A DNA stretch of 64,000 nt from Cyclobacteriaceae bacterium (GCA_028278225.1 JANQEU010000046.1:124001-188000), one strand, 5' to 3'; counted from the first letter of the stretch, positions 35,259 through 44,996 are shown. Numbers and translations are program-made. The notes: generated by a model not told the origin, from the letters alone.

Positions 35259-37613
35259 TTATTGGCGGGAGATCTTACCTTTTGCGATCAGGTACTCCAC
35301 CAAAGACTCCACCCCATCGGAGTATAAACCGTTCACCCCATTGTTCAGCATCCAGTCATAATCAGCTCTCCAGAAAAGGTCCACACATACCTCGGAGTTA
35401 AGATGCTGACTGGAATTACAATGCCTTGGTATGGAAATTTTGTTCCTGTCTACCAGACTTGTCATGAAAGGCTCCAGGTAATGCGAGAATGTCCATTTTG
35501 GTTTTATCCGAATTCCTGTTTGATCTATGTAACCATTTACGACTTTGTCATAAAATGGCTTATTGGCCAACTCCACAAGTGCCTCTTCATCACCGTTGTT
35601 CATGTTAAGAATAACACCTGTAAAAGTGTAATTATCTAGTACCGAATACTTCATATATTCTTCGAATCGTTGCAACATTCCCTCCACACCAAAATCGGAG
35701 GTCTCACCCGTAAAAGGGTCTTTGTAACTATCCTTTGGTATGTACAGGTTAGGTATGCAGGATAGTTGCCTCATGAAATCCCTCCCATATTCTTTTCGGT
35801 AATGTTCCATCGTAAAATCATTTACATAAAACATAAAATTCACCTGTCCTTCCATTCCTGTTTCTAACACAATGCCAAATAACTCATCTAAATATTTAAG
35901 CCCATCTTTAAAATCGATATTCGTCGGGAGACCATTCCCATTCTTACTCCTCATCCATGTTAAGGCATCACTGAGTTGAAGTGGATACACATAGCTTCCA
36001 TTTACCTTGACTTTGCATCCTAAGTAATCCCTCAGATGCAGATCTTTAAGTTGATCCCAGGTTAAATCACTGATCTGGTTACCCGAAAATGCCCAATTAC
36101 CACCCTCTAAGTCTTTCCAGGCTTTGCTTCTTTTGTTCATGTTTTCAATTGAAATGCATTCTGCGTCATCAGCAAAATTTGATGTACGCTGAATGGTTTG
36201 ATCGTGATTGCATACAAACACACCATCACTGGTCCGTCGTGTATCCATCTCCACCAGGTCAATGTAGCCAGCCAGATCGCCAGAAATGGCCTGCTCATAA
36301 GTTGTGAATGTATTGGCCGCCTCCCCGGAATAGTCAACAGGATAGTGAGAACCTACCTTATCCCATATGCCTCGGTGTGCGCAGATGACGAAATCACCTG
36401 TTTGTCCCCATGTCTGATACCGGTTGTATAGTTTTCTAGCCGCCATGTCAGCGTTTGGTTTAAATCTATTGTCCATCTCATGTGCCATGGCAAATGGTCC
36501 TTCAGCAGTGGCTTCGTAAACTATTGAAGAGTTGCAAGTCACTCTGAAAATGTCAAAAGTCTTCGTTAATGTCGTATTATCCGGATTAGTATAAGTAATC
36601 TCAAAAGAACCTTGCTCTTCAGCAATAGCGGTTAACCCTGAAGGTGACCCAAGCGCTGTGGTCAAATCGGATACAGTCCGGGCTGAAGATGAAGTACCTC
36701 GCCCATAAGCCATATACGTTACATTTTGTGTATTGTCAAAGTGAATTTTGAATGTGCTCTCAAAGTCCGAATAACTGGTCCAATACGACTGGTCGGTTGG
36801 ATCATTCGGATTACTTAAATTGTCATAAGGGGCAGCAATTAGTAATCCCGCATTGTAAAAATCACTTGTGCTATTAAAAAATGTTATAGAAGCACTACCA
36901 TCATAGCCAAGCGTTTGTCCTAGGCTCAGTGGATCAAATTGGTAGTTACTCCCCTGAATCCGGAGTTTTGTGTAATGATTAAATAACAGATCCGGATTTA
37001 TCTCTCCCAATCCCGGAAGATTTACCCTTGTTACGGTGGCGCTATTGGTTTCCAATTTTGCGACCAGGGATATTGTATGGTCCTCCAGAAGAGCGTTCTC
37101 GTAACAGTTTGCAAAATCAGGATCACCCCAGCAATGTTTGGCGTCCAGAACTGGCCCTACAACGTCCTGATAGTGAGATTGGTAATCACTAGAATTAGTG
37201 CAAGTACCTCCAAAATAACTCCAAAATGTGCAAAAAGCCGAGTTGAAAAGACTTTCCCCTGTGGGAGTCCCCGAATAGTTATCCGTACTTGAAGAGGTAA
37301 GTTTTACTTCATAAATCAGGGTACTGCTTTCGGGTTCAGTTAAAGTGACTGTTGCGTGTCCTCCGCTTTCAACCGTGCCTTTTATTCCAAAAGTTTCACT
37401 GTCATTTGAAATTAAGGGAATAAGATCAATCAACTTTACGGTAATGTCAGTTCTAGTTTGAATAGTAGGATCACCTTTTAAAGATCCTATTCCAATCGTA
37501 AAAAAAGTACATAAAATCACTGACAGCTTTATGTGCCTTTTGCAGTGACACATATACTGCCTCATTGAGGTAGAGATATAGACATTAAGCGTAGAGATAT
37601 AGACATTAAGCAT
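35259..37613 (-). CDS. secreted glycerophosphodiester phosphodiesterase-like protein
   Basis: The C-terminal half (about residues 405-775) is a GDPD TIM barrel. It starts VICAHRGIWDKVG (catalytic His, Arg), continues with LVEMDTRRTSDGVFVCNHDQ (the metal-binding E-x-D and the second catalytic His in NHDQTI) and NIDFKDGLKYLDELFG. Such enzymes release an alcohol from glycerophosphodiesters. The N-terminal 400 residues are beta-rich without recognised family; the signal peptide is SVILCTFFTIGIGSLKG. The first ATG (37613) reads through a 21-bp tandem repeat; a start at the ATG at 37565 (MRQYMCHCKRH) is equally likely and gives a more normal signal peptide. It heads a two-gene unit with the metallophosphatase gene. 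A Pho-box-like site lies upstream at 37725-37742. Confidence 0.88.
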   Translation of the reverse strand: MLNVYISTLNVYISTSMRQYMCHCKRHIKLSVILCTFFTIGIGSLKGDPTIQTRTDITVKLIDLIPLISNDSETFGIKGTVESGGHATVTLTEPESSTLIYEVKLTSSSTDNYSGTPTGESLFNSAFCTFWSYFGGTCTNSSDYQSHYQDVVGPVLDAKHCWGDPDFANCYENALLEDHTISLVAKLETNSATVTRVNLPGLGEINPDLLFNHYTKLRIQGSNYQFDPLSLGQTLGYDGSASITFFNSTSDFYNAGLLIAAPYDNLSNPNDPTDQSYWTSYSDFESTFKIHFDNTQNVTYMAYGRGTSSSARTVSDLTTALGSPSGLTAIAEEQGSFEITYTNPDNTTLTKTFDIFRVTCNSSIVYEATAEGPFAMAHEMDNRFKPNADMAARKLYNRYQTWGQTGDFVICAHRGIWDKVGSHYPVDYSGEAANTFTTYEQAISGDLAGYIDLVEMDTRRTSDGVFVCNHDQTIQRTSNFADDAECISIENMNKRSKAWKDLEGGNWAFSGNQISDLTWDQLKDLHLRDYLGCKVKVNGSYVYPLQLSDALTWMRSKNGNGLPTNIDFKDGLKYLDELFGIVLETGMEGQVNFMFYVNDFTMEHYRKEYGRDFMRQLSCIPNLYIPKDSYKDPFTGETSDFGVEGMLQRFEEYMKYSVLDNYTFTGVILNMNNGDEEALVELANKPFYDKVVNGYIDQTGIRIKPKWTFSHYLEPFMTSLVDRNKISIPRHCNSSQHLNSEVCVDLFWRADYDWMLNNGVNGLYSDGVESLVEYLIAKGKISRQ
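37570..37611. repeat. perfect 21-bp tandem duplication at the 5' end of the GDPD-like gene
   Basis: The 21-bp unit beginning gtagagatatagacattaag occurs twice without a mismatch (37570-37590, 37591-37611). It lies across the possible start codons of the GDPD-like gene: if translated from 37613, it adds two copies of LNVYIST. More likely it belongs to the untranslated leader. Confidence 0.8.
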
Positions 37614-37724
37614 TGATTTGAATGATTAGTTTTAACATATGATCCAATGATTCTCCAAGAATGTTCATCAACGCATCATTTTGACAAAGAAGGGGTTTCT
37701 AATATTCATTTCTTATGGTATTGA

Positions 37725-37742
37725 CCGGACAAAAACCGGACA
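37725..37742 (-). promoter_or_regulatory. Pho-box-like direct repeat upstream of the GDPD-like gene
   Basis: On the minus strand the site reads TGTCCGG-TTTT-TGTCCGG, with 11-bp period, 112 nt upstream of the first possible start (160 nt from the second). It differs from the site at 30844-30861 at only one position over 18 bp. A single extra half-site, TTTGTCCG, lies farther upstream near 37790-37797. The remaining intergenic stretch to 38060 shows no gene. Confidence 0.6.
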
Positions 37743-38060
37743 AACGAGGATCACAAGGTCAATTACCATTGGAAGTGGGTAAAGGGGGCGGACAAACCTT
37801 AAATAGTCAGTCCTAAAACCAGTGGATAATCAAAATGATGAGTAGGCGTCAGGTGGGTGGTTGGAATGTCACGGAAGCGTGAGGAAAAAAGTAGTGTTGC
37901 CGACAGATGGGCCTGTGGGAAGCAAGAGGTGAGAGCTGTGGGATCAATTGATCAGGGAGGCATTCTTTTAAAGGAACCTGTGGTTTATTGACTCCTCACT
38001 ACTGGTAATCCCGGGAAATCAAATAAAACGTTTATTACGTCTACGACGGAGTAGCTATCG

Positions 38061-38864
38061 TTAAAAGAAACCTAGCTTTGCCCAGACTGCTTTATGGTCA
38101 GACAATGGAATATTGGTTTCTTCTAAAATTCCGGCCTCAACTGGCATTAATCCTTTATATATGATATGGTCAATAACCCTAATATCCGGTGAAGCTGCCA
38201 GACGATATAAGGAAGTAGTTTTGCCGTCCAGGTCAATATTAAGACCATCCCATGCACTCTCAAATCCAATTTCATAATATAATTTCATAGATCCGGAATC
38301 ATTGACATCATTGAAATCACCCGCTAACACTACTTTCTCATTTTCTTTATGGTTTAGTTTAAGGTACTTGACCAAATCATTTGATGCACTAGAAGGGGGA
38401 TCTTCAATGCCTGTAGGAACATGTAAGCTATAAATTGTAACGCTATCGGTTTCAGATAATACTATTGTTCCCTTTACAGCTCCCGATGGCTTCCACCCAA
38501 TACCTTCAGTCACTACATCTCTCCCACCAACAATTGGATACTTGCTCAAGATTGATTTGAATTTTCCGAAGTGTTTATGGGTGAGGTCCGGATACTGGTG
38601 GATATGATTGCCTGAAGAAACCGATCCCACGAAACTATATGGCATATTTAAAATTTCTCCTACTTTTTCAGTCCAGCCCCCATTCGGCACCTCGGTAAAA
38701 CAGATAACATCGGGATTCAAAGGCTTTAACAGATCCGCAATTTTGTAGTGAAAAGTAGTCCGTGAAAATTCAACATTATACGTTATAACAGTAACTTCTT
38801 GACCCAACAAAGGGTATAGAAACATACTGGAGAACAGCAATCCTAAAAACAATCGTCTACTCAT
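38061..38864 (-). CDS. secreted endonuclease/exonuclease/phosphatase (EEP) family hydrolase
   Basis: The 267-residue protein has a signal peptide (LFLGLLFSSMFLYPLLGQ) and the complete EEP active-site set: TYNVEF (Asn), VICFTEVPN (metal-binding Glu), YSLHVPTG (His), LAGDFNDVND (Asp, Asn) and PLSDHKAVWAKLGF (final Asp-His). The superfamily includes DNases, sphingomyelinases and inositol-phosphate phosphatases, all cleaving phosphate esters; exact substrate cannot be read. The gene follows susD-like by 57 nt, across a hairpin, and so is probably the enzyme most closely tied to the SusCD transporter. It is exported to the periplasm or beyond. Confidence 0.9.
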   Translation of the reverse strand: MSRRLFLGLLFSSMFLYPLLGQEVTVITYNVEFSRTTFHYKIADLLKPLNPDVICFTEVPNGGWTEKVGEILNMPYSFVGSVSSGNHIHQYPDLTHKHFGKFKSILSKYPIVGGRDVVTEGIGWKPSGAVKGTIVLSETDSVTIYSLHVPTGIEDPPSSASNDLVKYLKLNHKENEKVVLAGDFNDVNDSGSMKLYYEIGFESAWDGLNIDLDGKTTSLYRLAASPDIRVIDHIIYKGLMPVEAGILEETNIPLSDHKAVWAKLGFF

Positions 38865-38874
38865 AGATATACAA

Positions 38875-38898
38875 AAATAAGCCCCGCAGAAACGCGGG
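38875..38898 (-). terminator. hairpin between susD-like and EEP genes
   Basis: On the minus strand cccgc (38894-38898 complement) pairs with gcggg across a 6-base loop and is followed by a T-rich tract (38874-38880 complement). It would attenuate rather than end transcription if the EEP gene depends on the susCD promoter. Confidence 0.6.
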
Positions 38899-38921
38899 AC
38901 TTGATAAATGAATTTAACTTT

Positions 38922-40325
38922 TTAATATCCTGGATTTTGGGTAATCGCCGGATCAGCATCTATCTGAGACTGGGGAACAGGTAGTAATAAATTATTCTCA
39001 TCTACTATAATATTCATACCGATAGACTCGAAATAAGTATTCATGGTCGTAATGGCTGTATTTGTTCTAATCAGATCGAACCACCTGTGACCTTCATTTA
39101 TGAGTTCAAACTTTCTTTCATTTGCTATGGCGTCCCTAAATTCAGATTTGCTAACAGCGGTTGTATTTGCTAAACCAGCACGATTTCTAATACTATTCAG
39201 CAGATCCGCTGCGCCTGTTCCGTCTGTTTCATTCAGCGCTTCTGCCAACATCAATACAACATCCGAATACCTAATTACTATAACGTCACTGCCTCCGTCG
39301 TTAGAATTGCCAGGATTTTCAGTCCATTTATTGGTGTAAGGAACCCCGGTTTCAGTCAGTTTGAAATAGGCGTTTTTCCTCAGATCCGAGTCACTGTATG
39401 AATTATAGAAATCCATGGTTGGAATATTGTGACCTTTTGCATTAGCAGTAGCCCCGGCAGGACTGTATTGAGAAAAAGCATTGCTGCCTTCTGAGTTGCC
39501 ATTTAGCCCTTCTTTGAATTGAACGGTAAACAGGACTTCAGAATTGTTTTCATTTTCGATACCAAAAATTGAATTAACATCAGATACAAGGCTATAAATA
39601 CCGGAATCTACCACTTCTTGTAAAAGCGAAACTGCTTCGCCAAACCTACCTAGTGTCAGGTATACCTTGCCAAGAAGCGCTTGTGCGGCTCCTACCCCGG
39701 GCCTTCCTGAACCATTAACTTCAGGCAAGAGTGAAATGGCTGAAGTGAGATCATCTTCTATTTGTGTATATACGTCGCTTTTAGCAGTGCGACCCTGACC
39801 AAAATAACTGGTTGGATCAATCGTTTCCTGTGTAACTAACGGCACATCTCCAAACAATCGTACAAGATTGAAGTACAAAAGAGCTCGTATAAATTGAACC
39901 TCCCCTGTACGATGATCTTTCACATCTCCGTCATCAAAAGAAATATCGTCAATACGATTCAATACCAAATTCGCTCTTTGAATACCTATATAGGAATGCC
40001 GCCAAATATTTGATACCACGGAATTCCCGGGAAAAGTTGTAAAATTGTCTAATTGCCCGAACCGGCCATCATCATTAGTTGGCACTTCTTCAAAAGTGAT
40101 ATCCGATGACACTTCTCCGGCGGCAATGAGATCCAAACCATAAAGCCCGCCGGACTGGAGTGAAGCATACACTCCCAGGATGGCGCTTTCTATTTCCACT
40201 TCTGTTGAAAAGAAGTTGGAAGCATCCTTTTCAGTAATTGGACTCTGATCAAGTTCATCTGTACAGGAAGTTGACAAAATACCGATTATCAAAATTGAAT
40301 GAATGATTTTTCTATATGATTTCAT
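38922..40325 (-). CDS. RagB/SusD family surface lipoprotein
   Basis: This 467-residue lipoprotein (signal IIHSILIIGILSTSC) is the SusD partner of the SusC-like porin encoded 10 nt upstream. Typical elements are ILGVYASLQSGGLYGLDLIA after the N-terminal Cys, RAQLVLNRI-like (RANLVLNRIDDI), EVQFIRALLYFNLVRLFGDV, GAAQALLGKVYLTLGRFGEA with TPR-like helices, and the C-terminal block LNSIRNRAGLA, NERKFELINEGHRWFDLIRT, LLPVPQSQIDADP. It caps the SusC barrel and binds the ligand outside the cell. The usual SusD fold is present complete; the ligand is probably phosphorylated, judged only from its neighbours. Confidence 0.96.
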   Translation of the reverse strand: MKSYRKIIHSILIIGILSTSCTDELDQSPITEKDASNFFSTEVEIESAILGVYASLQSGGLYGLDLIAAGEVSSDITFEEVPTNDDGRFGQLDNFTTFPGNSVVSNIWRHSYIGIQRANLVLNRIDDISFDDGDVKDHRTGEVQFIRALLYFNLVRLFGDVPLVTQETIDPTSYFGQGRTAKSDVYTQIEDDLTSAISLLPEVNGSGRPGVGAAQALLGKVYLTLGRFGEAVSLLQEVVDSGIYSLVSDVNSIFGIENENNSEVLFTVQFKEGLNGNSEGSNAFSQYSPAGATANAKGHNIPTMDFYNSYSDSDLRKNAYFKLTETGVPYTNKWTENPGNSNDGGSDVIVIRYSDVVLMLAEALNETDGTGAADLLNSIRNRAGLANTTAVSKSEFRDAIANERKFELINEGHRWFDLIRTNTAITTMNTYFESIGMNIIVDENNLLLPVPQSQIDADPAITQNPGY

Positions 40326-40335
40326 GATTGTGATT

Positions 40336-43300
40336 TTAAAATGTTAAGCTTAAACCAGTAGATATTACCCTTGGGACAGATGATGCCCTGGCTTTGATAA
40401 AACCCTGAAGAAGGGGATCAGTATGACCTGCCTCAGCATTTACTCCGCGGTATTTAGTCAGTGTAAATAAATTGTTGGCAGAGAGGTATACTCTCAGTTT
40501 GGTAATACCGAGTTTTCCAAGCATTTCCTGAGGTAAATTATAACCTATTTGAAGGTTCCTAAGCCTAAGATAATCACCTGTCTGGGCAGAGTTGCTCGAC
40601 TGTCTCGTGGTTACTCTGGCTGCAGAAAAAGTGTTGTTGGGTTGTGCCAAGAAACCATCAGGATTATTTTCAGGATGGTATCTATTCTTAAAGAAATATT
40701 CGGTTGGCGGAACAAAACTTTCTCCTGACTCGGTCAGAATACCCGTCCAGAAGTCATAGACATTTCTCCCTTCTATACCGGTAAACCCAAAGCTAAAATC
40801 AAAGTCCTTGTATTTTAAATTGGCTCCAAAAGCGTAAATAAAATCCGGATTAAATGTGCCTAAGCCGATACGATCTTCAGCATTTACAGTTCCATCTCCA
40901 TTCACGTCGCGTACAATATAATCTCCAACCTGGGTGGCTGCCAAATGTGGTGAATTGTCAATCTCGGACTGAGATTTGTAAACTCCGACAACATCGTACC
41001 CGTATATTTCGGCTATGGGACCACCAACCCTGGTTCTAAAAGGAAATCCAAATAGCGATTTAATGATTTGATCCTGATCAGGACCTAACGCAAGAACTTC
41101 GTTATTGTTCGTCGATAGATTGGCGTTGAAACCCAGGATGAAATCACCAACCTGGATGTCCTGACCCTTAAGTTCTATCTCGATTCCTGAGTTTCGTACT
41201 TTACCTACATTTTGCAACGAAGAGTTAAAACCTGACTGTTGCGGAACCGGCACGTCAAGCAGCAAGTCTTTCGTTGTTGAAACGTAATATTCACCGGTAA
41301 ACAGTAATTTGTTATTAAAAAGGCCCAAATCTATTCCTAAATTAGTAGATGTATTAGTTTCCCAGGAAAGGTTATCATTTGGTGAAGAGGTCGTTGCAAA
41401 CCCAGGTGCCAGGGAGCCGCCAATAGTATAGTTGTCTACACCAACCAAAGCCTTCGACCCATAAGCACCAATTTGATTATTTCCGGTTTGACCCCAACTA
41501 ATTCTTAGCTTGGCAAGGCTCAAACTTGAAGTTCTGGGGAAAAACTCTTCATTACTTAACAGCCATCCGGCTGATACAGACTTAAAAACACCCCATTTTG
41601 AATTATCTCCAAAGCGTGAAGAACCATCTGTACGCAATGATGTCGATAGTAAATATCTACTATCAAAATCATATTGAATACGCCCAAAATAAGAGACTTG
41701 TGTCCATTTTTGTCGATCAGCGATAACTGCAAAGCTGCTTCCAGACGCTATATTATCCAGGTTATCGTCCACAATACCTGTTGCATTTATCACGGTATGT
41801 GTCAGATTTTCCTGCTGGTAACTGAATCCTCCCAGAAAGTCGAAGGAGTGCCTGTTTACTTCCTTGTAATAATTAATAATGTTCTCTGTCAGCAAATTTT
41901 CAAATCTAGAACTCGTTTCAGAACTATTAGCTTCATTGTTTAATACATCAGTTCTGTAACGTCCGACAGTAGAAGGCTGATAGTAGTCAATAAATGAACT
42001 TCTGAAATCTGCTCCTAATGAAGTTTTAGCCACTAGTCCTTCAACTATTTCATATTCCAGGTAAGTACTCCCAAATGACCTAAACCTGTTCTGAACGTTT
42101 TTTGACATCAAAGTCATGGCCACCGTATTTTCTCCTAATGCTCCATCACCAGGTGTATTGGCCCTAATTTGCTCACTGATCGCAAAAGAGCCATCGTCAT
42201 TATAAGGCTTGAAAAAAGGATACATGAGATATACTCCAGAACTAGGATCTGCCGGAAAATCCCCCCATCCTATTTCGGCATCAATAATGCCCGTCTCGTC
42301 ATATGAAGTATTTAGGTTCATTCCTAGTTCTAAATTTTTAAGAATATTGAAATCAACTCTGATGTTTGAAGTGTATTTATCGGTTGCACTCCCAATGAGA
42401 ATCCCATCTTGGTTTAAATATCCAACCGATGCGCTTAACCTTGTTTTTTCAGACGTATTTGATATTGAGATATTGTAGTTTTGAATCCCGGCGGAATTAT
42501 AAACTTCATCCCACCAATTGGTATCTGTAAGTCCCGGAGTTCCATTCAAATATGGTTCAATATATTCAAGATTCAGCTGCCTTCGACTCGCACCATTTGC
42601 TAAACGTGTAGCATTGTCGTCACTTGCATTCCTGTTGACAGGATCTACAATCACATAGGCATAATCCCTAGCTTCTTTTTGATATTGGGCATAGTCATAT
42701 GCACCAATCGTTTTTAGTCCATCCGAACGCGTCTGAACTCCGGCATACATATTTACATTTACCTGCAAACCTTCTCCAGCGGCCTTTTTGGTGGTGATCA
42801 ACAAAACACCATTCGCTGCCCTGGAACCATATATGGCAGCAGAAGCGGCATCTTTAAGAACATCTATACTTTCAATATCGTTTGGGTTAAGTGAGCTTAA
42901 AGTACTTCCCTCCGTGAGTGGGAATCCGTCAACTACAATCAAAGGATTACTTCCTGCTGTTAAGGTTCCCGTTCCCCTGATGATAATATTTGAATCTTCA
43001 CCTGGGTTTGCTCCATTTTGGTTTATCTGTATACCGGAAATTGTTCCTGTCAGTGCGTTTTCGAAATTACCCGTCGCATACTTTTCAAATTGTTCGGTTT
43101 TTACTTCAGAAATTGCTCCAGTTACTTTGGCTTTCGATTGAGACCCGTATCCCACCACAACAATCTCCTCAAGAGTTTCCAAATCGGGAGACAATGAAAT
43201 GTTGAAATTTGTGATTCCGCCTATTGCAACTTCATATGTTTTGAATCCAATAAAGGATACGACCAGTGTCCTGGAATCTTCAGGTATGGACAAGACGAAA

Positions 43301-43806
43301 TTACCTTGAGCATCGGTAACCGTTCCAATGTTGGGATATTCCTTTACCAATATTGTAGCTCCTGGTAATGGATCCCCGGTCTCTCTATCGTTAACGGTTC
43401 CGCCGATATCTGTCTCTACAAGTATCGTCACCTTTCCGGCGTTGCCATTGTTAATATCTTCGTCGATTACTATTATCTTTTCATCAATCCTTTCAAAGCT
43501 CAAACCTGCATTTTGGCCGATCATTTTCAAAAGATTATAGAGGTCACTCTGGCCGGTAAAAGAGTATTTGATTTCTCTTTTGGCGATTTTACCGCTATAT
43601 CCGAAAACGAAATCCGTTTCGGATTCAATAAAATCAAAAACTTCCTTCAATGTGTTAAGTTCGACGTTTATCTCTATGTGTACGTCCGTTAACTTCTGAC
43701 CGTGGCTGGTAGCCGAAACTAACTGCATGGCCAGAACTTGAATAAAAAAAATGTAGAGAAACTGTTTTGATGCGAACATCAGTAGTTTTAGTAATGATGA
43801 TTTCAT
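40336..43806 (-). CDS. SusC/RagA family TonB-dependent porin with N-terminal STN domain
   Basis: The 1156-residue protein has a signal region, an STN (secretin/TonB N-terminal) domain (about 50-125; LNTLKEVFDFIESETDFVFG), a carboxypeptidase-regulatory-like domain (about 135-215; GDPLPGATILVKEYPNIGTV), a family-typical LEEIVVVGYGSQSKAKVTGA box, a plug (NIIIRGTGTLTAGSNPLIVV) and a large barrel ending in ISTGLSLTF. It imports the ligand captured by SusD. The STN domain fits transmembrane signalling to the FecR-like anti-sigma factor and ECF sigma factor encoded directly upstream. All four genes share the strand. Confidence 0.96.
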   Translation of the reverse strand: MKSSLLKLLMFASKQFLYIFFIQVLAMQLVSATSHGQKLTDVHIEINVELNTLKEVFDFIESETDFVFGYSGKIAKREIKYSFTGQSDLYNLLKMIGQNAGLSFERIDEKIIVIDEDINNGNAGKVTILVETDIGGTVNDRETGDPLPGATILVKEYPNIGTVTDAQGNFVLSIPEDSRTLVVSFIGFKTYEVAIGGITNFNISLSPDLETLEEIVVVGYGSQSKAKVTGAISEVKTEQFEKYATGNFENALTGTISGIQINQNGANPGEDSNIIIRGTGTLTAGSNPLIVVDGFPLTEGSTLSSLNPNDIESIDVLKDAASAAIYGSRAANGVLLITTKKAAGEGLQVNVNMYAGVQTRSDGLKTIGAYDYAQYQKEARDYAYVIVDPVNRNASDDNATRLANGASRRQLNLEYIEPYLNGTPGLTDTNWWDEVYNSAGIQNYNISISNTSEKTRLSASVGYLNQDGILIGSATDKYTSNIRVDFNILKNLELGMNLNTSYDETGIIDAEIGWGDFPADPSSGVYLMYPFFKPYNDDGSFAISEQIRANTPGDGALGENTVAMTLMSKNVQNRFRSFGSTYLEYEIVEGLVAKTSLGADFRSSFIDYYQPSTVGRYRTDVLNNEANSSETSSRFENLLTENIINYYKEVNRHSFDFLGGFSYQQENLTHTVINATGIVDDNLDNIASGSSFAVIADRQKWTQVSYFGRIQYDFDSRYLLSTSLRTDGSSRFGDNSKWGVFKSVSAGWLLSNEEFFPRTSSLSLAKLRISWGQTGNNQIGAYGSKALVGVDNYTIGGSLAPGFATTSSPNDNLSWETNTSTNLGIDLGLFNNKLLFTGEYYVSTTKDLLLDVPVPQQSGFNSSLQNVGKVRNSGIEIELKGQDIQVGDFILGFNANLSTNNNEVLALGPDQDQIIKSLFGFPFRTRVGGPIAEIYGYDVVGVYKSQSEIDNSPHLAATQVGDYIVRDVNGDGTVNAEDRIGLGTFNPDFIYAFGANLKYKDFDFSFGFTGIEGRNVYDFWTGILTESGESFVPPTEYFFKNRYHPENNPDGFLAQPNNTFSAARVTTRQSSNSAQTGDYLRLRNLQIGYNLPQEMLGKLGITKLRVYLSANNLFTLTKYRGVNAEAGHTDPLLQGFIKARASSVPRVISTGLSLTF

Positions 43807-43830
43807 AATTTTGATTGTTTGTTAAACATT

Positions 43831-43889
43831 CCCGGATCGCCATCCGGGATCTTAATTTATGGTCCGGTTCTGCTTCATAGGATCGGACC
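43831..43889 (-). promoter_or_regulatory. two leader hairpins between fecR-like and susC-like genes
   Basis: cccggat (43831-43837) pairs with atccggg (43842-43848), a tight 7-bp stem, and ggtccg (43861-43866) pairs with cggacc (43884-43889). Both lie in the 182 bp upstream of the susC-like start. They lack T-runs on the minus strand, so they look like mRNA leader structures or processing/protection stems rather than plain terminators. Confidence 0.5.
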
Positions 43890-43988
43890 TTTCTTTCTTC
43901 AAAAGAAAATAATACTACTAGTCATCCTCTTTCATAGTCATATGGTTTTTTGGTCATTATTAAATTAACATCTCATTTAGTTACCTGC

Positions 43989-44996
43989 TTAATTGCATCC
44001 TTCACCCGATATGATCACCCGGTTTCCTTCTTCTATCAAATAATCAATTTTAGCGATAAGTTTCAGTTCGTCCAGTACCTCGACAAGGCTCTGATCCTGA
44101 AACTGATTATATAGAGTACAGATCTCAAGCGATTTGTCCGCGAATTCAATTTCAACACCATACCATTTCTCAAGCCGAGTGGCCACCTCTGACAGGGTAG
44201 CATCTTCAAAGATCATTTTACCGTCCTTCCAGGCAAGCACCCGGTCAATATTGACTACCCGTTGGGTTAGCTCACCAGTGGAAATATTGTACAGTGCCTG
44301 ATCTTTTGCATTAAGGATTACCTCGGACAATCCTGCATTCGCGCTGTTTTTGGGTAATCCGTAAACCTTAACTTTACCTTCTGCCACAGTAACCCTTATT
44401 TTTTCCGGAACGAAAGTGTTAACATTGAACCTCGTTCCCAGGACTGTGGTGGTCACCTCACCGGATCTGACAACAAAAGGCATCTCTGAATTTGGGGTTA
44501 CCTCGAAATAAGCTTCCCCGGTCAAATCCACCGTACGACTGTCTGCAGTAAACCTCTCCGGGAATGTCAGCCTACTGCCTGAATTCAGTTTAACAAAAGT
44601 GCCATCGCTGAGGGTCATGTTTAGCTTTTGTCCATACTCCGTGATCTTAGTGACGGCTGCAATTTCCTCAGCCTCACGATCCGGATTATTCAGGAGCCAA
44701 AAACCAAGTGCGGCAGACAAAATAATTGCTATAGAAGCAGCTACTCTCAACACTCCTGGTAGTACTAATTTCCTGGTAGGTTCCTTCTCCAAGATCCGTT
44801 GCTCAATCCTTGATAATAGCTCGCGGCCAACCTTATCTTTCTCTCCCAATTCTTTATTCCATACATTTTGACCTGTCTGGAAGGATTCCAATAAGTCATC
44901 AATCCGGTCTTGTTGATCCCGATCCGGACTGGAAAGGTATTGTTCAAGCAACTTATCAAACTCCTTTTGAGTTATGAGTTTTCTCATTACGTTCAA
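43989..44996 (-). CDS. FecR-family anti-sigma factor
   Basis: This 335-residue protein has an N-terminal cytoplasmic part (about 1-80), one membrane helix (LRVAASIAIILSAALGFWLL), the FecR domain (KLNSGSRLTFPERFTADSRT, GEAYFEVTPNSEMPFVVRSG, TTVLGTRFNVNTFVPEKIRV) and the C-terminal Bacteroidota extension, DUF4974-like (VLAWKDGKMIFEDATLSEVA, ATRLEKWYGVEIEF). It receives a signal from the STN domain of the SusC-like porin and controls the ECF sigma factor encoded 68 nt upstream. Confidence 0.95.
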   Translation of the reverse strand: MNVMRKLITQKEFDKLLEQYLSSPDRDQQDRIDDLLESFQTGQNVWNKELGEKDKVGRELLSRIEQRILEKEPTRKLVLPGVLRVAASIAIILSAALGFWLLNNPDREAEEIAAVTKITEYGQKLNMTLSDGTFVKLNSGSRLTFPERFTADSRTVDLTGEAYFEVTPNSEMPFVVRSGEVTTTVLGTRFNVNTFVPEKIRVTVAEGKVKVYGLPKNSANAGLSEVILNAKDQALYNISTGELTQRVVNIDRVLAWKDGKMIFEDATLSEVATRLEKWYGVEIEFADKSLEICTLYNQFQDQSLVEVLDELKLIAKIDYLIEEGNRVIISGEGCN

